NCBI GenBank assembly: GCA_001604185.1
Contig: LVAV01000013.1
Span: 106,827 to 170,826 of the forward strand
Direction of reading: 5' to 3'
Length of the DNA: 64,000 nucleotides
DNA from: Clostridiales bacterium Firm_16
GTDB lineage: Bacteria > Bacillota > Clostridia > Saccharofermentanales > Saccharofermentanaceae
Within the stretch, counting starts at the first letter, position 1, and each line of letters starts with the position of its first letter. Positions 17,073 through 26,951 of the stretch are shown piece by piece. Both the position numbers and the translations under genes were made by a program. Below the pieces are notes generated by a model. That model was given only the letters and a program-made list of their open reading frames with translations. It had not been told where the DNA came from and did no database searches.

Positions 17073-19162
17073 GATCTGGGCATCCATTCCGTTCCCTCCG
17101 GGAACAGGTATCCATAGTAATCTTTATCAATGATATGCGCGGAATTCCAGAACAGATCGTTCACGTACTGGATGCATTCTTTCACGTACTCTTTCGAGAT
17201 GTCCTCATCTGTCAAAGGAGTGACCTTGTTCTTTCCGGCGTTGTACATGATCTTGTCGTTAATGAAGCTCTTGTCATCGAAGATCACCCAGTTGGCTTCC
17301 GGAGCGAAGATATCTGTTCCGATGTAAAGCCGGGAATCATAAGTCAGACCGAAAAGGTTGGACAACGTCGGTGCAATATCCAGACTGGAACAATACTTAT
17401 CTACATATACCGGTTCTTCCATATCCGCGCACCAGAGAATAAAAGAGTTCTCATACTGGGAGAAAGGAAGTTCCAGTTTCTTACCGGCCAGTTCTTCGTA
17501 CTGCTTATGGGTAAGGCCATACGGATAGTGGTCCGCGCCAAAAGCAATTACCGTGTTCTCCAGTTGTCCTGCATCTTTCAGCTGCTGGATCAGAAGCTCC
17601 AAAGCCTTATCCAGTTCGATCTGGCAGGCAATGTATGCCCGTACCTCGGAACTGTACTGCAGATTCTTGACCAGGTCCTTATGCTTGGAAGACATTCTGT
17701 TATCGCCAAAGGCATAGGGAAGGTGACCGCTGACCGTCATATAGTAAGTGTGGAAAGGCTGACCGTTGAGGTAATCCGGTGTAGACAGCTCGATCATCTC
17801 CACATCTGACTCCGGCCACTGCTTCTTGACATCCAGTCCGTGGCCCAGCGCCTTATAAGTGTAGCCCATGGCCGGATAGGAACGGTCACGATGGTAGTAG
17901 GTATAGGTGTTGTTGTGATAAGCATTGGTCTGATACCCCAGTCCCCGGAACTGGTTTCCAAAAGCAAAGGGCATATAGTTCTTCCCGACTTTCGAGTAGC
18001 TCCAGATACCGGATTTCGGGATCAGACCGGTGGTCTCGACGAATTCTCCGTCCGACGTACTGACGTACCAGTACGGAGTATAGAAATGCCGGAAAACAAA
18101 GCCTGTGGTAGAAAGCTTATAAAGTGTCGGCGTGAGCTGAGGATCGATGACAAATCCGGAGAAACCTTCCGCTGTCAGAAGGATCAGGTTCTTCCCGGCA
18201 AAGCGTCCGGTATATTCATTCTGGGTCGTAGGTTCTCTCTGGGAAAAGAACTCGTTCATGCGCTGGTAGATCTTGTCTTTCTCATCCAGGTTGAACTGGA
18301 TATCCATCACATTCTTACCGTAGGGAGTCGGTGTCGGCGGGATCGGTGTAGGGGTCGCATCCGGTTCTGGCGTCGGCGGAACAGGTGTCGGCGTCGCAGT
18401 AGGAAGCGGCTTGGTCTCTTCTGTCGGAAGGGTCTCAAACTCCACGTCTTCCACTTCGATATCCGTATCTTCCGCAAATGAGATCTTCAGGACATTGAAT
18501 CGGAAATCCAGTACCATGGTGGGAAGCAGTCCGAACTTCCGGATAGACGGTTCCTGGGAGAACTCAGTCAGATACAGTCTTCTTCCGCAGGTCGCACCCT
18601 TTCTGTCAGAGAGCGTCAGGAGTATAGCACTTGAAGTCACCGCGATCCAGGCAGCAAGAAGGATCACCGGGATCCTTTTCCATACGGGAACTTCCCGCAC
18701 GGCTCTTCTTCCGAAGATCCAGTACAGAACAGAAGGAAGAAGGAATATCAGGATCCCCCACCAGCCCTCCTTGATGGCATTCCAGACCACATCGGAAAAC
18801 TCGATGACGGCATTGGTGCCCTGCAGGGAGGCCCAGATAAAGATGGTCCCGAAAATACGGTAATAGATATACTGAGCAATATAGACGATCGTCAATATAT
18901 TTATCGTAAGGCCGACGGCAATAACACGAAACTTCCGGAAAGGAAAAAGGTAGATCAGGAGCGTAAGAAATCCGGCTCCTGCCAAGGAGAATAAAACGGA
19001 GTAGATAGTCAGTCCCGACTCGATAAGAAGGGCGAAACAAAACTCGAAAAGAAGAACGATCAGCGGGATCCCGAGAAGTGCGAGACAACGGCGTAACGAG
19101 CCCTTCTCTCGAAGCGCTTCCGGTGGTTTGACATCATGGGTATCCACTCGTTCTTCCTGCAT
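17069..19162 (-). CDS. LTA synthase family sulfatase (phosphoglycerol transferase-like)
   Basis: 697 residues. Five membrane segments occupy about 25-200. A proline/threonine-rich linker (PTATPTPVPPTPEP) follows, then an extracellular sulfatase-fold domain. The metal-binding Glu (ILLTAEGF), the nucleophile Thr in VSTSDGEF and a late GADHYPYG site match LtaS-type enzymes that move glycerol phosphate from phosphatidylglycerol. The Pro-rich linker is longer than usual. The start is only four bases after the trmL stop, so the two form an operon. Confidence 0.88.
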   Translation of the reverse strand: MQEERVDTHDVKPPEALREKGSLRRCLALLGIPLIVLLFEFCFALLIESGLTIYSVLFSLAGAGFLTLLIYLFPFRKFRVIAVGLTINILTIVYIAQYIYYRIFGTIFIWASLQGTNAVIEFSDVVWNAIKEGWWGILIFLLPSVLYWIFGRRAVREVPVWKRIPVILLAAWIAVTSSAILLTLSDRKGATCGRRLYLTEFSQEPSIRKFGLLPTMVLDFRFNVLKISFAEDTDIEVEDVEFETLPTEETKPLPTATPTPVPPTPEPDATPTPIPPTPTPYGKNVMDIQFNLDEKDKIYQRMNEFFSQREPTTQNEYTGRFAGKNLILLTAEGFSGFVIDPQLTPTLYKLSTTGFVFRHFYTPYWYVSTSDGEFVETTGLIPKSGIWSYSKVGKNYMPFAFGNQFRGLGYQTNAYHNNTYTYYHRDRSYPAMGYTYKALGHGLDVKKQWPESDVEMIELSTPDYLNGQPFHTYYMTVSGHLPYAFGDNRMSSKHKDLVKNLQYSSEVRAYIACQIELDKALELLIQQLKDAGQLENTVIAFGADHYPYGLTHKQYEELAGKKLELPFSQYENSFILWCADMEEPVYVDKYCSSLDIAPTLSNLFGLTYDSRLYIGTDIFAPEANWVIFDDKSFINDKIMYNAGKNKVTPLTDEDISKEYVKECIQYVNDLFWNSAHIIDKDYYGYLFPEGTEWMPRS

Positions 19163-19165
19163 ACA

Positions 19166-19708
19166 TTACCCCTCTTTCTTGTGACAAGAACTCAGATCGA
19201 AAGATTCCAGAAAATCTTCTCCTTTCTGGACTTCGTGGAAAGACAGTTCCGGATAATCCAGCTGACGCATGACTTCATAAAGCGCGATAGCCACGGCATT
19301 GGAAAGATTCAGGCTGCGGCAGTTCCCTGACATAGGGATGCGGAAACACTGATCCAGATGCGCACGAAGACGGTCGTAGGGAATGCCGGTGCTTTCTTTA
19401 CCGAAGATGAGGTAGATGTCCCCTTCCACACGGGTGAAATCGAATCCGCTGTGGGGCTTTTTGCCATAGCGGGTCATATAGAAATAGGTCCCCGGATTCT
19501 TGCTTTCAAAGTCTTCGAAATTCTCGTACAGAGTATACTCTGCCATATCCAGGTGATTGGATGCAGATCTCTTCAGGGACTCGGGAGTCAGCTCGAAACC
19601 GAGGGGCTTGATGATGTGTACTTTGGTATTGGTGGCTACGCAGGTGCGCAGTATGTTTCCCGTATTCTGCGGGATCTCAGGTTCAAACAAAACTACATGG
19701 ACGGCCAT
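19166..19708 (-). CDS. trmL: tRNA (cytidine/uridine-34 2'-O)-methyltransferase TrmL
   Basis: 180 residues of SPOUT fold, somewhat longer than the usual ~155 because of a charged tail ending CHKKEG. VVLFEPEIPQNTGNILRTC at the start, IYLIFGKESTGIP in the middle and RIPMSGNCRSLNLSNAVAI near the end are the knot motifs of YibK/TrmL. It methylates the wobble ribose of certain tRNA-Leu. It lies upstream of, and almost touches, the LtaS-like gene. Confidence 0.93.
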   Translation of the reverse strand: MAVHVVLFEPEIPQNTGNILRTCVATNTKVHIIKPLGFELTPESLKRSASNHLDMAEYTLYENFEDFESKNPGTYFYMTRYGKKPHSGFDFTRVEGDIYLIFGKESTGIPYDRLRAHLDQCFRIPMSGNCRSLNLSNAVAIALYEVMRQLDYPELSFHEVQKGEDFLESFDLSSCHKKEG

Positions 19709-19822
19709 TTCCTGTTATTAACCTTCTTTGCTCTGACTTACGAAAGAGCCGGCTTCGAATGTGGCCCTTTCTTCTTAAGATTAGCATAACCTGCGATATT
19801 TGTCGCATGATCTCACGTCGGT

Positions 19823-22285
19823 CTATTTCCGGATCTTAAATGGTCGTTTTTTGGTCTCGGTTTCGAGTTTCCTTCTGTTCTTGATCAGGATGAACTGAAT
19901 ATATGCATAAAGTGCGAGAACAATGATCACCACAGCGAACAGCGTCCAGGCCGCCACATAAAGGAACAGGTCCAGGAAATCGCCGGCGGTCAGCGTGCCT
20001 GCATCGGCGCCGCTATACTGCTTCACCAGGAAAAGGATCGTCGTGATGACCGGGATCATGGCGGCCATGAAGATGAATACCTTTCCGTATGTCTTCTTCA
20101 TGTTCAACTCCATGCTCTGCTCCGTGCAGAGCCGGTACATGCCCGTGGTCTCGGTCTGTCCGCTTCTTATCGCTTCACGATAGTGTTCGGAGGCCTTACT
20201 CATTAACTCCTGCCGGGTAAGATCTGTTCTGCCTTTGAGGGCTTTGCGCTTGCCCCGGGCCAGAGAATAGTAGAGGTTTCCCAGAATATGGTCCACATTC
20301 TCCAGATGGAATTTCTCCCGGGCCTGACTGAGGACCTGAATCGTATCCAGAGCTTTTTCCGGATGAAGCGCGGCATCCAGAACACCCAGAACATAGCATT
20401 TCTCACGGGATTCCGGCTGCGACTCGATAAAAGACAGTAATGCCCGGTCTTCTTCGGATGACAGATCCGAGCCTTCCGCCAGAACCTTGGCAAGCGGCAG
20501 GAAAAGCATCGCATCGGTTTCCTTCTTTTCCGCGAGATCCTTGAGGATCTTCATGGCATGTACGACCTTCTCGTTTTTCTCCAGTTCTCTCTTCTGATAG
20601 ATCCGGTTATCTCCGGTGATCGTGCGGTTGTTCAGTCCGAAGGACTGGTAGATCGAATAACAGTTCAGCAGGATCTGGCAATATGCATATCTGGCCCGCA
20701 GAGAGTCGGATTGAAACTCATCGGCCGAATATTCGTAAAGACCGCATGCGGAACGAAGGTCGACCCGCATCTCGTCTCCCCAGAAGCTTCTTTCTGCCAC
20801 TTCTTTCGTGGCGTCAGGAATGGCACCTGCCGAAGCAATACACATAAAATGGACCTCTTTGCGGAGAGCTTCTTCCGAGGGTTCCCCGTTCTTATAGGCC
20901 AGCGCAGTTTTGTAGGCTGCCAACGGATGACCCTGCTGGGCACTTTCTTCGTACAAACGGTCGATCTCGCTTCGGATTTCTGTATTCTCTGCATTTTCCG
21001 GAGTATCCAGTAGTTCTGCAAGTTCGAACATGGCTTCGTAATTCTCTTCATTGGCGGCCAGTCGGAAATAGTGCTCAGCCCGCTTTGTGTCCGGACCAAC
21101 ATCACTGTTGCGCAGGAAGTACCCGCCCAGGAAAAGGGCCGAACGGGCAAAACCACTGTTCGCGGCAACCATTTCCAGGTTGATAGCGCGCTCATCGTAG
21201 GGATCTTCCTCCAAAAGCAGATTGGCCAATAGATGGTACGCACGCGTATTGCCCATCTTCGCACCCATCTCCAGAAGCAGGGCCGCTTTCTCTCTATTGG
21301 GCTCGCAGCCGATGCCGGCACGGTAACATACCGCCAGACACACGATGGCCGAGTGATGGCCGCCCTGCGCACCCTTCTCGTAGTAGCGGAATGCCTCTTC
21401 TTTCGAAACTTCGACACCCACGCCATTCTCATAACATAATCCGGTTTCTACACAGCCAGGAATAAAGCCCTTATCTGCAGAAGCTTTGAAATATTCGAAA
21501 GATTTCTTATCGTCCTTTTCTATGGTCACTGCACCGTCCCGATAGAAGAAGGCAACTCGGTACATGGCTTCTGCGACGCCCTTATCGGCCGCTTCCAGGA
21601 TCAGCTGAATGCCCTTCTTCTCATCCTTCTCGCAACCCAGACCCATATCCAGCATCATGCCGAGATTAAAGGTAGCAAGAGGGAATCCGTTATCATGCGC
21701 TTCTTTAAAAAGTGCATAGGCTTTCTCATAATCTTTCGTACAGCCGATTCCATCTCCGATGGCTTCACCCAGGACATAGCTGCCCAGCCGTTTATCCAGT
21801 TTCTGTGCGGATGTGAAGAGTTCCAATGCCTTCTTCTGGTCACGTTCCACACCGTCGCCGCGGGCATACTTCTGTCCCAGGCCTATCATGGCAACGGGGT
21901 GACCTTTATCTGCTGCGCGTTCCAGCCACATGGCGGCCTGTTCCGCATCTCGTTCCACATAGGTACCGGTATCGAACATTTTTCCCAGCGCCAGCCAGGC
22001 ATTGATATCTCCGGCCGAGGCCGCCTTGCGATACCAGTCGTAAGCCTTCTCCAGGTCTTTCTCCACCGCGGTCCCGGTCTCATAGCAGCGACCTACATTA
22101 AAGCATGAGAAAGGATGGCCGGCTTCGGCAGATTCCATGAACATAGCGAACGCCTTGTCGTCCACTGTCTTCATCTTCCTTTCCCGGTCGAAAGCCGTTG
22201 CCGCCTGGGCGTTCGGATCGTGGAACATGTAGGCGTTAACGGTATCTTTTATCTTATCGTAGAATGTTCTTTCTTTCTCATCCAT
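19823..22285 (-). CDS. Large Sel1-repeat protein with C-terminal membrane helices
   Basis: 820 residues. From about residue 45 to 430 it is a row of Sel1-like repeats of ~36 residues (for example GHPFSCFNVGRCYETGTAVE, AWLALGKMFDTGTYVERD). A helical region follows, then two membrane segments near the C-terminus (about 735-755 and 775-800) and a basic tail. Sel1 solenoids are protein-binding scaffolds, here probably on the inner membrane face; the partner is unknown. Complete reading frame; ribosome site weak. Confidence 0.85.
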   Translation of the reverse strand: MDEKERTFYDKIKDTVNAYMFHDPNAQAATAFDRERKMKTVDDKAFAMFMESAEAGHPFSCFNVGRCYETGTAVEKDLEKAYDWYRKAASAGDINAWLALGKMFDTGTYVERDAEQAAMWLERAADKGHPVAMIGLGQKYARGDGVERDQKKALELFTSAQKLDKRLGSYVLGEAIGDGIGCTKDYEKAYALFKEAHDNGFPLATFNLGMMLDMGLGCEKDEKKGIQLILEAADKGVAEAMYRVAFFYRDGAVTIEKDDKKSFEYFKASADKGFIPGCVETGLCYENGVGVEVSKEEAFRYYEKGAQGGHHSAIVCLAVCYRAGIGCEPNREKAALLLEMGAKMGNTRAYHLLANLLLEEDPYDERAINLEMVAANSGFARSALFLGGYFLRNSDVGPDTKRAEHYFRLAANEENYEAMFELAELLDTPENAENTEIRSEIDRLYEESAQQGHPLAAYKTALAYKNGEPSEEALRKEVHFMCIASAGAIPDATKEVAERSFWGDEMRVDLRSACGLYEYSADEFQSDSLRARYAYCQILLNCYSIYQSFGLNNRTITGDNRIYQKRELEKNEKVVHAMKILKDLAEKKETDAMLFLPLAKVLAEGSDLSSEEDRALLSFIESQPESREKCYVLGVLDAALHPEKALDTIQVLSQAREKFHLENVDHILGNLYYSLARGKRKALKGRTDLTRQELMSKASEHYREAIRSGQTETTGMYRLCTEQSMELNMKKTYGKVFIFMAAMIPVITTILFLVKQYSGADAGTLTAGDFLDLFLYVAAWTLFAVVIIVLALYAYIQFILIKNRRKLETETKKRPFKIRK

Positions 22286-22350
22286 AAGCTGCGTATCTCT
22301 CTACCTCAAATTATCCGGCATACGATGTTTTTGTCAACATACCCGCAGTT

Positions 22351-23808
22351 TCATATGCCTTGAAGCAGCGAGGTCAAAACCTCCTGCAGCACCTGAGGAT
22401 CCGCTTTGCCTTTCGTGACCCGCATACATTGTCCCAGCAGGAACTGGAAGTTCTTAGTTTTTCCACCTCGGTATTCGTCTACGGCCTTAGTGTTCTTCTC
22501 GATCACTTCCTGCACCACCGGCTTAAGCAGATCCGGATCCGAGACCTGCCACAGGTCATGTGCTTCAGCATATTCACCTGGAACCGCACCTTCTTCAAAA
22601 GCGGCCTTCAGGATCACTTTACCCGATGCGCGGGAGATCTTCCCTTCTTTTACCAGCAGGATGATCTCTCCCAGGGATTCCTCCCGGATCGACAGATCTT
22701 CCGGAGTCAGGCCACTGTCATTGAGAAGCTTCAGCAGTTCTCCCATGATCCAGTTAGAGGCCTCTTTCGGGTCTCCGCAGATCTCGGTCGTCTGCTCCAG
22801 AAGTTCGGATAATTCTCTGGCCGAAGTCAGAATTCCGGCGTCATATTCGGGGAGATGGAGCTCCTCGATATATCTTCTCTTCTTCTCCTGAGGAAGTTCC
22901 GGAAGATTATATCGAAACTCATCTATCTTTTCTTCCGTGATATGGAGCACCGGCAGATCCGGCTCAGGAAAATACTTATATTCTGCGGCATCTTCTTTCT
23001 TTCTCATGGAGAAAGATGCCTCTTTTTCTTCGTCCCAACGACGGGTCTCTCTCGGGATGATCCCGCCTTCACGGACGATATTCCACTGTCGCTGCGCCTC
23101 GTATTCGATGGCTTTAGCCACCGCGCGGAACGAGGCCAGATTCTTCATTTCCGTACGGGTTCCCAGAGTCTCCGAACCCAGGGGTCTCACGGAAAGATTC
23201 ACATCCGCACGAAGGGATCCTTCCTGCATCTTACAGTCCGATACGCCCAGGAATTTCAGCATGGTCTTCAGCTGTTCAAGAAATGCCACCACTTCCTCTG
23301 CACAGCGGAAATCCGGCTCCGTCACGATCTCCAGAAGCGGCACACCGCAACGGGAGAAGTCGATCCGGGTCGCGTTCTGAACCGGGTCGTGGATCAGTTT
23401 TCCCGCATCGTCTTCCATATGAAGTTCATGGATGCGGATACGCCTGGACTGTATCCCATCCTTCTTGTCCGGATCCGGATAATCGATCTCCAGGAAGCCG
23501 TTCCTGCCGATGGGGGCATAGAGCTGAGAGATCTGGTATCCCTTAGGAAGATCCGGGTAGAAATAATTCTTCCGGTCGAAGCGGCTTTCCTTCGTGACAT
23601 CACAGTGGAGGGCAAGGGATGTCATAACAGCATAGTCCAGTACTTTCTTATTCAGGCGCGGTAGCGCACCGGGAAGACCGGCGCAGACTTCACAGATATG
23701 GGCATTAGGTGAGGCACCGAAAGTGGTCGGACAGGAGCAGAAGATCTTGGAGCGGGTCTTTAATTCCACATGCACTTCTAACCCTACGATGGTTTCAAAA
23801 TCCTTCAT
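22351..23808 (-). CDS. gatB: Asp/Glu-tRNA amidotransferase subunit B
   Basis: 485 residues, full length. It starts with VGLEVHVEL and has the Zn motif region CSCPTTFGASPNAHICEVC, the catalytic cradle, and a C-terminal YqeY-like tail domain that holds tRNA. GatB phosphorylates Glu-tRNA(Gln) or Asp-tRNA(Asn) before amidation. The start overlaps the gatA stop by four bases (ATGA), so translation is coupled. Last gene of gatC-gatA-gatB. Confidence 0.98.
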   Translation of the reverse strand: MKDFETIVGLEVHVELKTRSKIFCSCPTTFGASPNAHICEVCAGLPGALPRLNKKVLDYAVMTSLALHCDVTKESRFDRKNYFYPDLPKGYQISQLYAPIGRNGFLEIDYPDPDKKDGIQSRRIRIHELHMEDDAGKLIHDPVQNATRIDFSRCGVPLLEIVTEPDFRCAEEVVAFLEQLKTMLKFLGVSDCKMQEGSLRADVNLSVRPLGSETLGTRTEMKNLASFRAVAKAIEYEAQRQWNIVREGGIIPRETRRWDEEKEASFSMRKKEDAAEYKYFPEPDLPVLHITEEKIDEFRYNLPELPQEKKRRYIEELHLPEYDAGILTSARELSELLEQTTEICGDPKEASNWIMGELLKLLNDSGLTPEDLSIREESLGEIILLVKEGKISRASGKVILKAAFEEGAVPGEYAEAHDLWQVSDPDLLKPVVQEVIEKNTKAVDEYRGGKTKNFQFLLGQCMRVTKGKADPQVLQEVLTSLLQGI

Positions 23809-25289
23809 GGCTCCGCCTCCTCTCTTCGTTTCTCCAGGAAACGGGCTGCGCCGAGAAGCTCCTGTTCACCGAAACGTGGCGCCACCAGCTGGATGCCGAG
23901 AGGCAGCCCATCCTCGGTTTCTCCGCCGGGTACACTGATCGCCGGAAGACCCGCCAGACTGGCCGGAACCGTGCAAAGGTCAGCCACGTATGTAGAAAGC
24001 GGATCCTGATCGATCTCACCCAGCAGCGGCGCTTCCCCTGTGGCCGACGGGAACAGCAGGATATCGTAATTCTGAAATACTTTATCGAAGGCTTCCTTCA
24101 CCATGGTCCGTGCACGCTCGGCCTGGCGGTAGCAGTCATTGAAATGCTCGGAAGAAAGCACGTAATTTCCCAGAAGGATCCTTCTTTTCACTTCCAGACC
24201 GAAGCCGGAACTACGGGTCTTCGTATAAAGTTCCGAAAGATCCTTCGCATCCGGATCCCGATATCCGTAACGGATACCGTCATATCGGGAAAGATTGGAA
24301 GAGGCTTCCGCGGAGGACAGGATATAGTAGATCGCCACGCAGTAATCCAGTACCGGCATGTCGAATTCCTCCACATCGGCACCGGATCGGGAAAGAATGG
24401 TCTTTGTCTGTTCGATGGATCGTAAAGCGGACCCTTCTCCGAGAAGCTGTCTGGGGATACCGATCCTCTTCCCGGCGACATCGTACTCATCCATGGCCGA
24501 AAGGTCGATCTTCGGAGCCGAAATAGAGGTCTGATCCTTCTCATCTGCGCCTGTAACGATGTTATAAAGCGCGGCAGCATCGCAGGTTCCGCGGGTAATG
24601 GGTCCGGCCGTGTCCATGGAGGATGCAAAGGCTACCAGACCGTGTCTGGAAACCGATCCATAGGTCGGACGAAGTCCCACCAGTCCACAGAAAGCAGCCG
24701 GCTGACGGATCGATCCGCCGGTATCGGTACCCAAAGCGGCAAAAGCACCACCATATGCCACTGCCGCGGCTGATCCGCCGGAAGATCCTCCTGGGACCCG
24801 GCTTCTATCCTTCGGATGGTAGGTCGGTCCGAAGTAGGAGTGTTCTGTGGAAGAGCCCATACCGAACTCATCCATATTCGTTTTTCCGATCAGGATCGCC
24901 CCGGCCTCCTGAAGCTTCGCCACACAGGTGGCAGTATAAGGGGCCATAAATCCTTCCAGCATTTTTGATCCGCAGGTGGTCTTTTTTCCAGATAGCATCA
25001 GGTTGTCCTTTACGGCTATCGGAACACCCAGAAGCGGCGGAAGTACGGGCTTTTCGTCCTCCGAAGTATCTGCGCCGTGTACAGAAGATTCCCGGATCTT
25101 CTCATCGCATATACGGGCCTGTTCCAGCGCATCCTCCTTCCAAAAAGAGAGGTAGGCATGCACCATAGATTCATGTCCATCTATATTTTCCAGAACTGCC
25201 AGAACCGCTTCTTCCGAGGTCACTTTCTGCTCCCGGATCGCCTGGGCCAGTTCTATCGCTGATAGGGAAAGGATCTCATCTCTCGTCAT
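23805..25289 (-). CDS. gatA: Asp/Glu-tRNA amidotransferase subunit A
   Basis: 494 residues, an amidase-signature enzyme. The Ser-cisSer-Lys triad lies in VAVKDN (Lys), GGSSGGSAAAVAYG (cis-Ser) and GTDTGGSIRQPAAFCG (nucleophile region). It releases ammonia from glutamine and passes it to GatB. Middle gene of the gatCAB operon, which supplies Gln-tRNA or Asn-tRNA where the matching synthetase is missing. Confidence 0.98.
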   Translation of the reverse strand: MTRDEILSLSAIELAQAIREQKVTSEEAVLAVLENIDGHESMVHAYLSFWKEDALEQARICDEKIRESSVHGADTSEDEKPVLPPLLGVPIAVKDNLMLSGKKTTCGSKMLEGFMAPYTATCVAKLQEAGAILIGKTNMDEFGMGSSTEHSYFGPTYHPKDRSRVPGGSSGGSAAAVAYGGAFAALGTDTGGSIRQPAAFCGLVGLRPTYGSVSRHGLVAFASSMDTAGPITRGTCDAAALYNIVTGADEKDQTSISAPKIDLSAMDEYDVAGKRIGIPRQLLGEGSALRSIEQTKTILSRSGADVEEFDMPVLDYCVAIYYILSSAEASSNLSRYDGIRYGYRDPDAKDLSELYTKTRSSGFGLEVKRRILLGNYVLSSEHFNDCYRQAERARTMVKEAFDKVFQNYDILLFPSATGEAPLLGEIDQDPLSTYVADLCTVPASLAGLPAISVPGGETEDGLPLGIQLVAPRFGEQELLGAARFLEKRREEAEP

Positions 25290-25299
25290 GGGCAGGCCC

Positions 25300-25587
25300 T
25301 CACTCTACGGCTCTCGGCACGGTAAACATGCCATCCTGCGCCAGAGGCGCCTGTTCCAGGATCTTCAGCGGAAGGTCGGATTCAGAAGCTTCATCTTCCC
25401 TCAGAACATCTTCGTCTACAGAAGTCTCATATTCAGCCACACCGGAAGTATCCAGCTCCGCTATACGCTCCATGTAAGGCACGATCCGCGCCAGATCAGA
25501 AAAGAGGATCTCTTCTTCCTCCTTCGACAAGGACAACCCCGCAAGACGGGCGATCCGCGCCATTTCTTCTTCCCTGCTGCGACTCAT
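25300..25587 (-). CDS. gatC: Asp/Glu-tRNA amidotransferase subunit C
   Basis: 95 residues, normal for GatC. It has IARLAGLSLSKEEEEILFSDL at the N-terminus and the extended wrap-around tail. GatC holds GatA and GatB together. First gene of the operon, with gatA starting 10 bases after its stop. A promoter with TATAAT lies about 35 bases upstream. Confidence 0.95.
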   Translation of the reverse strand: MSRSREEEMARIARLAGLSLSKEEEEILFSDLARIVPYMERIAELDTSGVAEYETSVDEDVLREDEASESDLPLKILEQAPLAQDGMFTVPRAVE

Positions 25588-25619
25588 CTTTTTCCCTTCT
25601 TCCTTTCACGAATCCGACG

Positions 25620-25648
25620 ATTATAAAATAATTGTAGCATTATCCTAA
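25620..25648 (-). promoter_or_regulatory. Likely gatCAB promoter
   Basis: TTAGGA (25643-25648) and TATAAT (25620-25625) on the minus strand are separated by 17 bases, upstream of gatC. The -10 box is perfect and the -35 box is weak. Confidence 0.45.
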
Positions 25649-25784
25649 CGTGATTCCATAGCAAAAAGCGAGACAAATACCGCACGAAAAGAAACCATTC
25701 CCGGCCCGACTACGGCGATTCTACGTCAAAGGTCGGAAATTGTAGTAGAATGGGCATACTATAGTATATGGAACAGGAGAAGAT

Positions 25785-26951
25785 ATGGTTTCCTTGTTGA
25801 TTCGAAAACTGGTACCGGGTGTGAAGAATCCCAAGCAGCCAGAGGTGCGCCGGAAAGTCGGAAGCATCTGCGGCGCCTGCGGTATTTTCTTCAATATCCT
25901 TCTTTTCCTGGGAAAACTCGTTATGGGTATCCTCACCCACTCCATCGCCATCGTCGGTGATGCTCTGAATAACCTTTCCGATGCCGGTTCATCCATCATT
26001 ACCATGATCGGCTTCCGCCTGGCAGGCAAGGCACCGGACGCGGACCATCCTTTCGGACATGGCCGCATCGAGTATATCTCCGGTCTCATAGTGTCGCTTC
26101 TGATCTGCATCATGGGATTTGAACTGGGAAAGTCCTCCGTCGAGGGCATCATCCACCCCACCGCCGTAGACTGCACGGTCCCGGCCATTATCATTCTGGT
26201 AGCTTCCCTTCTGGTGAAGGCCTACATGATGTACTACAACTTCCACTGGGCCAAGGTCATTGATTCTGCCGCCATGCGGGCCACTGCCATCGACAGCCGG
26301 AATGACATGATCTCCACCTCCGTGGTACTTCTCGCCGTGATCTCAACCAAGTTTACCGACCTTCCGGTAGACGCATATATCGGTGTCGCGCTGGCTGTCT
26401 TCATCCTCTATTCCGGAGTCAATGCCGCCAAAGACACTATCGAGCCTCTTCTGGGCACCCCTCCGTCCAAGGAATTCCTGGACCGGATCTCCGAGATCGT
26501 TCTTTCTCAGGAATGCGTCAGCGGGATCCACGACGTGGTGGTCCACGACTACGGCCCCGGCAGAAAGATGGTCTCTCTTCATGCCGAAGTGTCTGCCTTC
26601 CAGGATATGTTCTACATCCACGACTGCATCGACAATATCGAGATGGAGCTGGCCCGTGAACTGGATTGCGAAGCCGTGATCCACATGGACCCCATCGATA
26701 CCAAGAATAAGGACCTGATGCGTCTGCAGGAAGAAGCCCGGGAGATCGTCCGTGCCATCGATCCGCGGATCACGATCCACGATTTCCGCATGGTCCCCGG
26801 CGAGAGTCACACCAACCTGATCTTCGATATGGTGGTGCCTCACGATATTCATACTTCGGAAAAAGAACTGATCCAGCGAGTGCGTGATGAAGTCCTGAAA
26901 GTGCATCCGCATCATTACTGCGTCATCAAGATCGACCGGTCATACGTATGA
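25785..26951 (+). CDS. Cation diffusion facilitator family transporter
   Basis: 388 residues. Six membrane segments lie in the first ~220 residues with the metal site HSIAIVGDALNNLSDAGSS and HPFGHGRIEY. A cytoplasmic ferredoxin-like CDF domain follows, then a second such region rich in His near the C-terminus (VHPHHYCVIKID). It exports Zn2+, Fe2+ or Mn2+ by proton antiport; the ion is not clear. AGGAG precedes the ATG. The MATE gene overlaps its stop. Confidence 0.92.
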   Translation: MVSLLIRKLVPGVKNPKQPEVRRKVGSICGACGIFFNILLFLGKLVMGILTHSIAIVGDALNNLSDAGSSIITMIGFRLAGKAPDADHPFGHGRIEYISGLIVSLLICIMGFELGKSSVEGIIHPTAVDCTVPAIIILVASLLVKAYMMYYNFHWAKVIDSAAMRATAIDSRNDMISTSVVLLAVISTKFTDLPVDAYIGVALAVFILYSGVNAAKDTIEPLLGTPPSKEFLDRISEIVLSQECVSGIHDVVVHDYGPGRKMVSLHAEVSAFQDMFYIHDCIDNIEMELARELDCEAVIHMDPIDTKNKDLMRLQEEAREIVRAIDPRITIHDFRMVPGESHTNLIFDMVVPHDIHTSEKELIQRVRDEVLKVHPHHYCVIKIDRSYV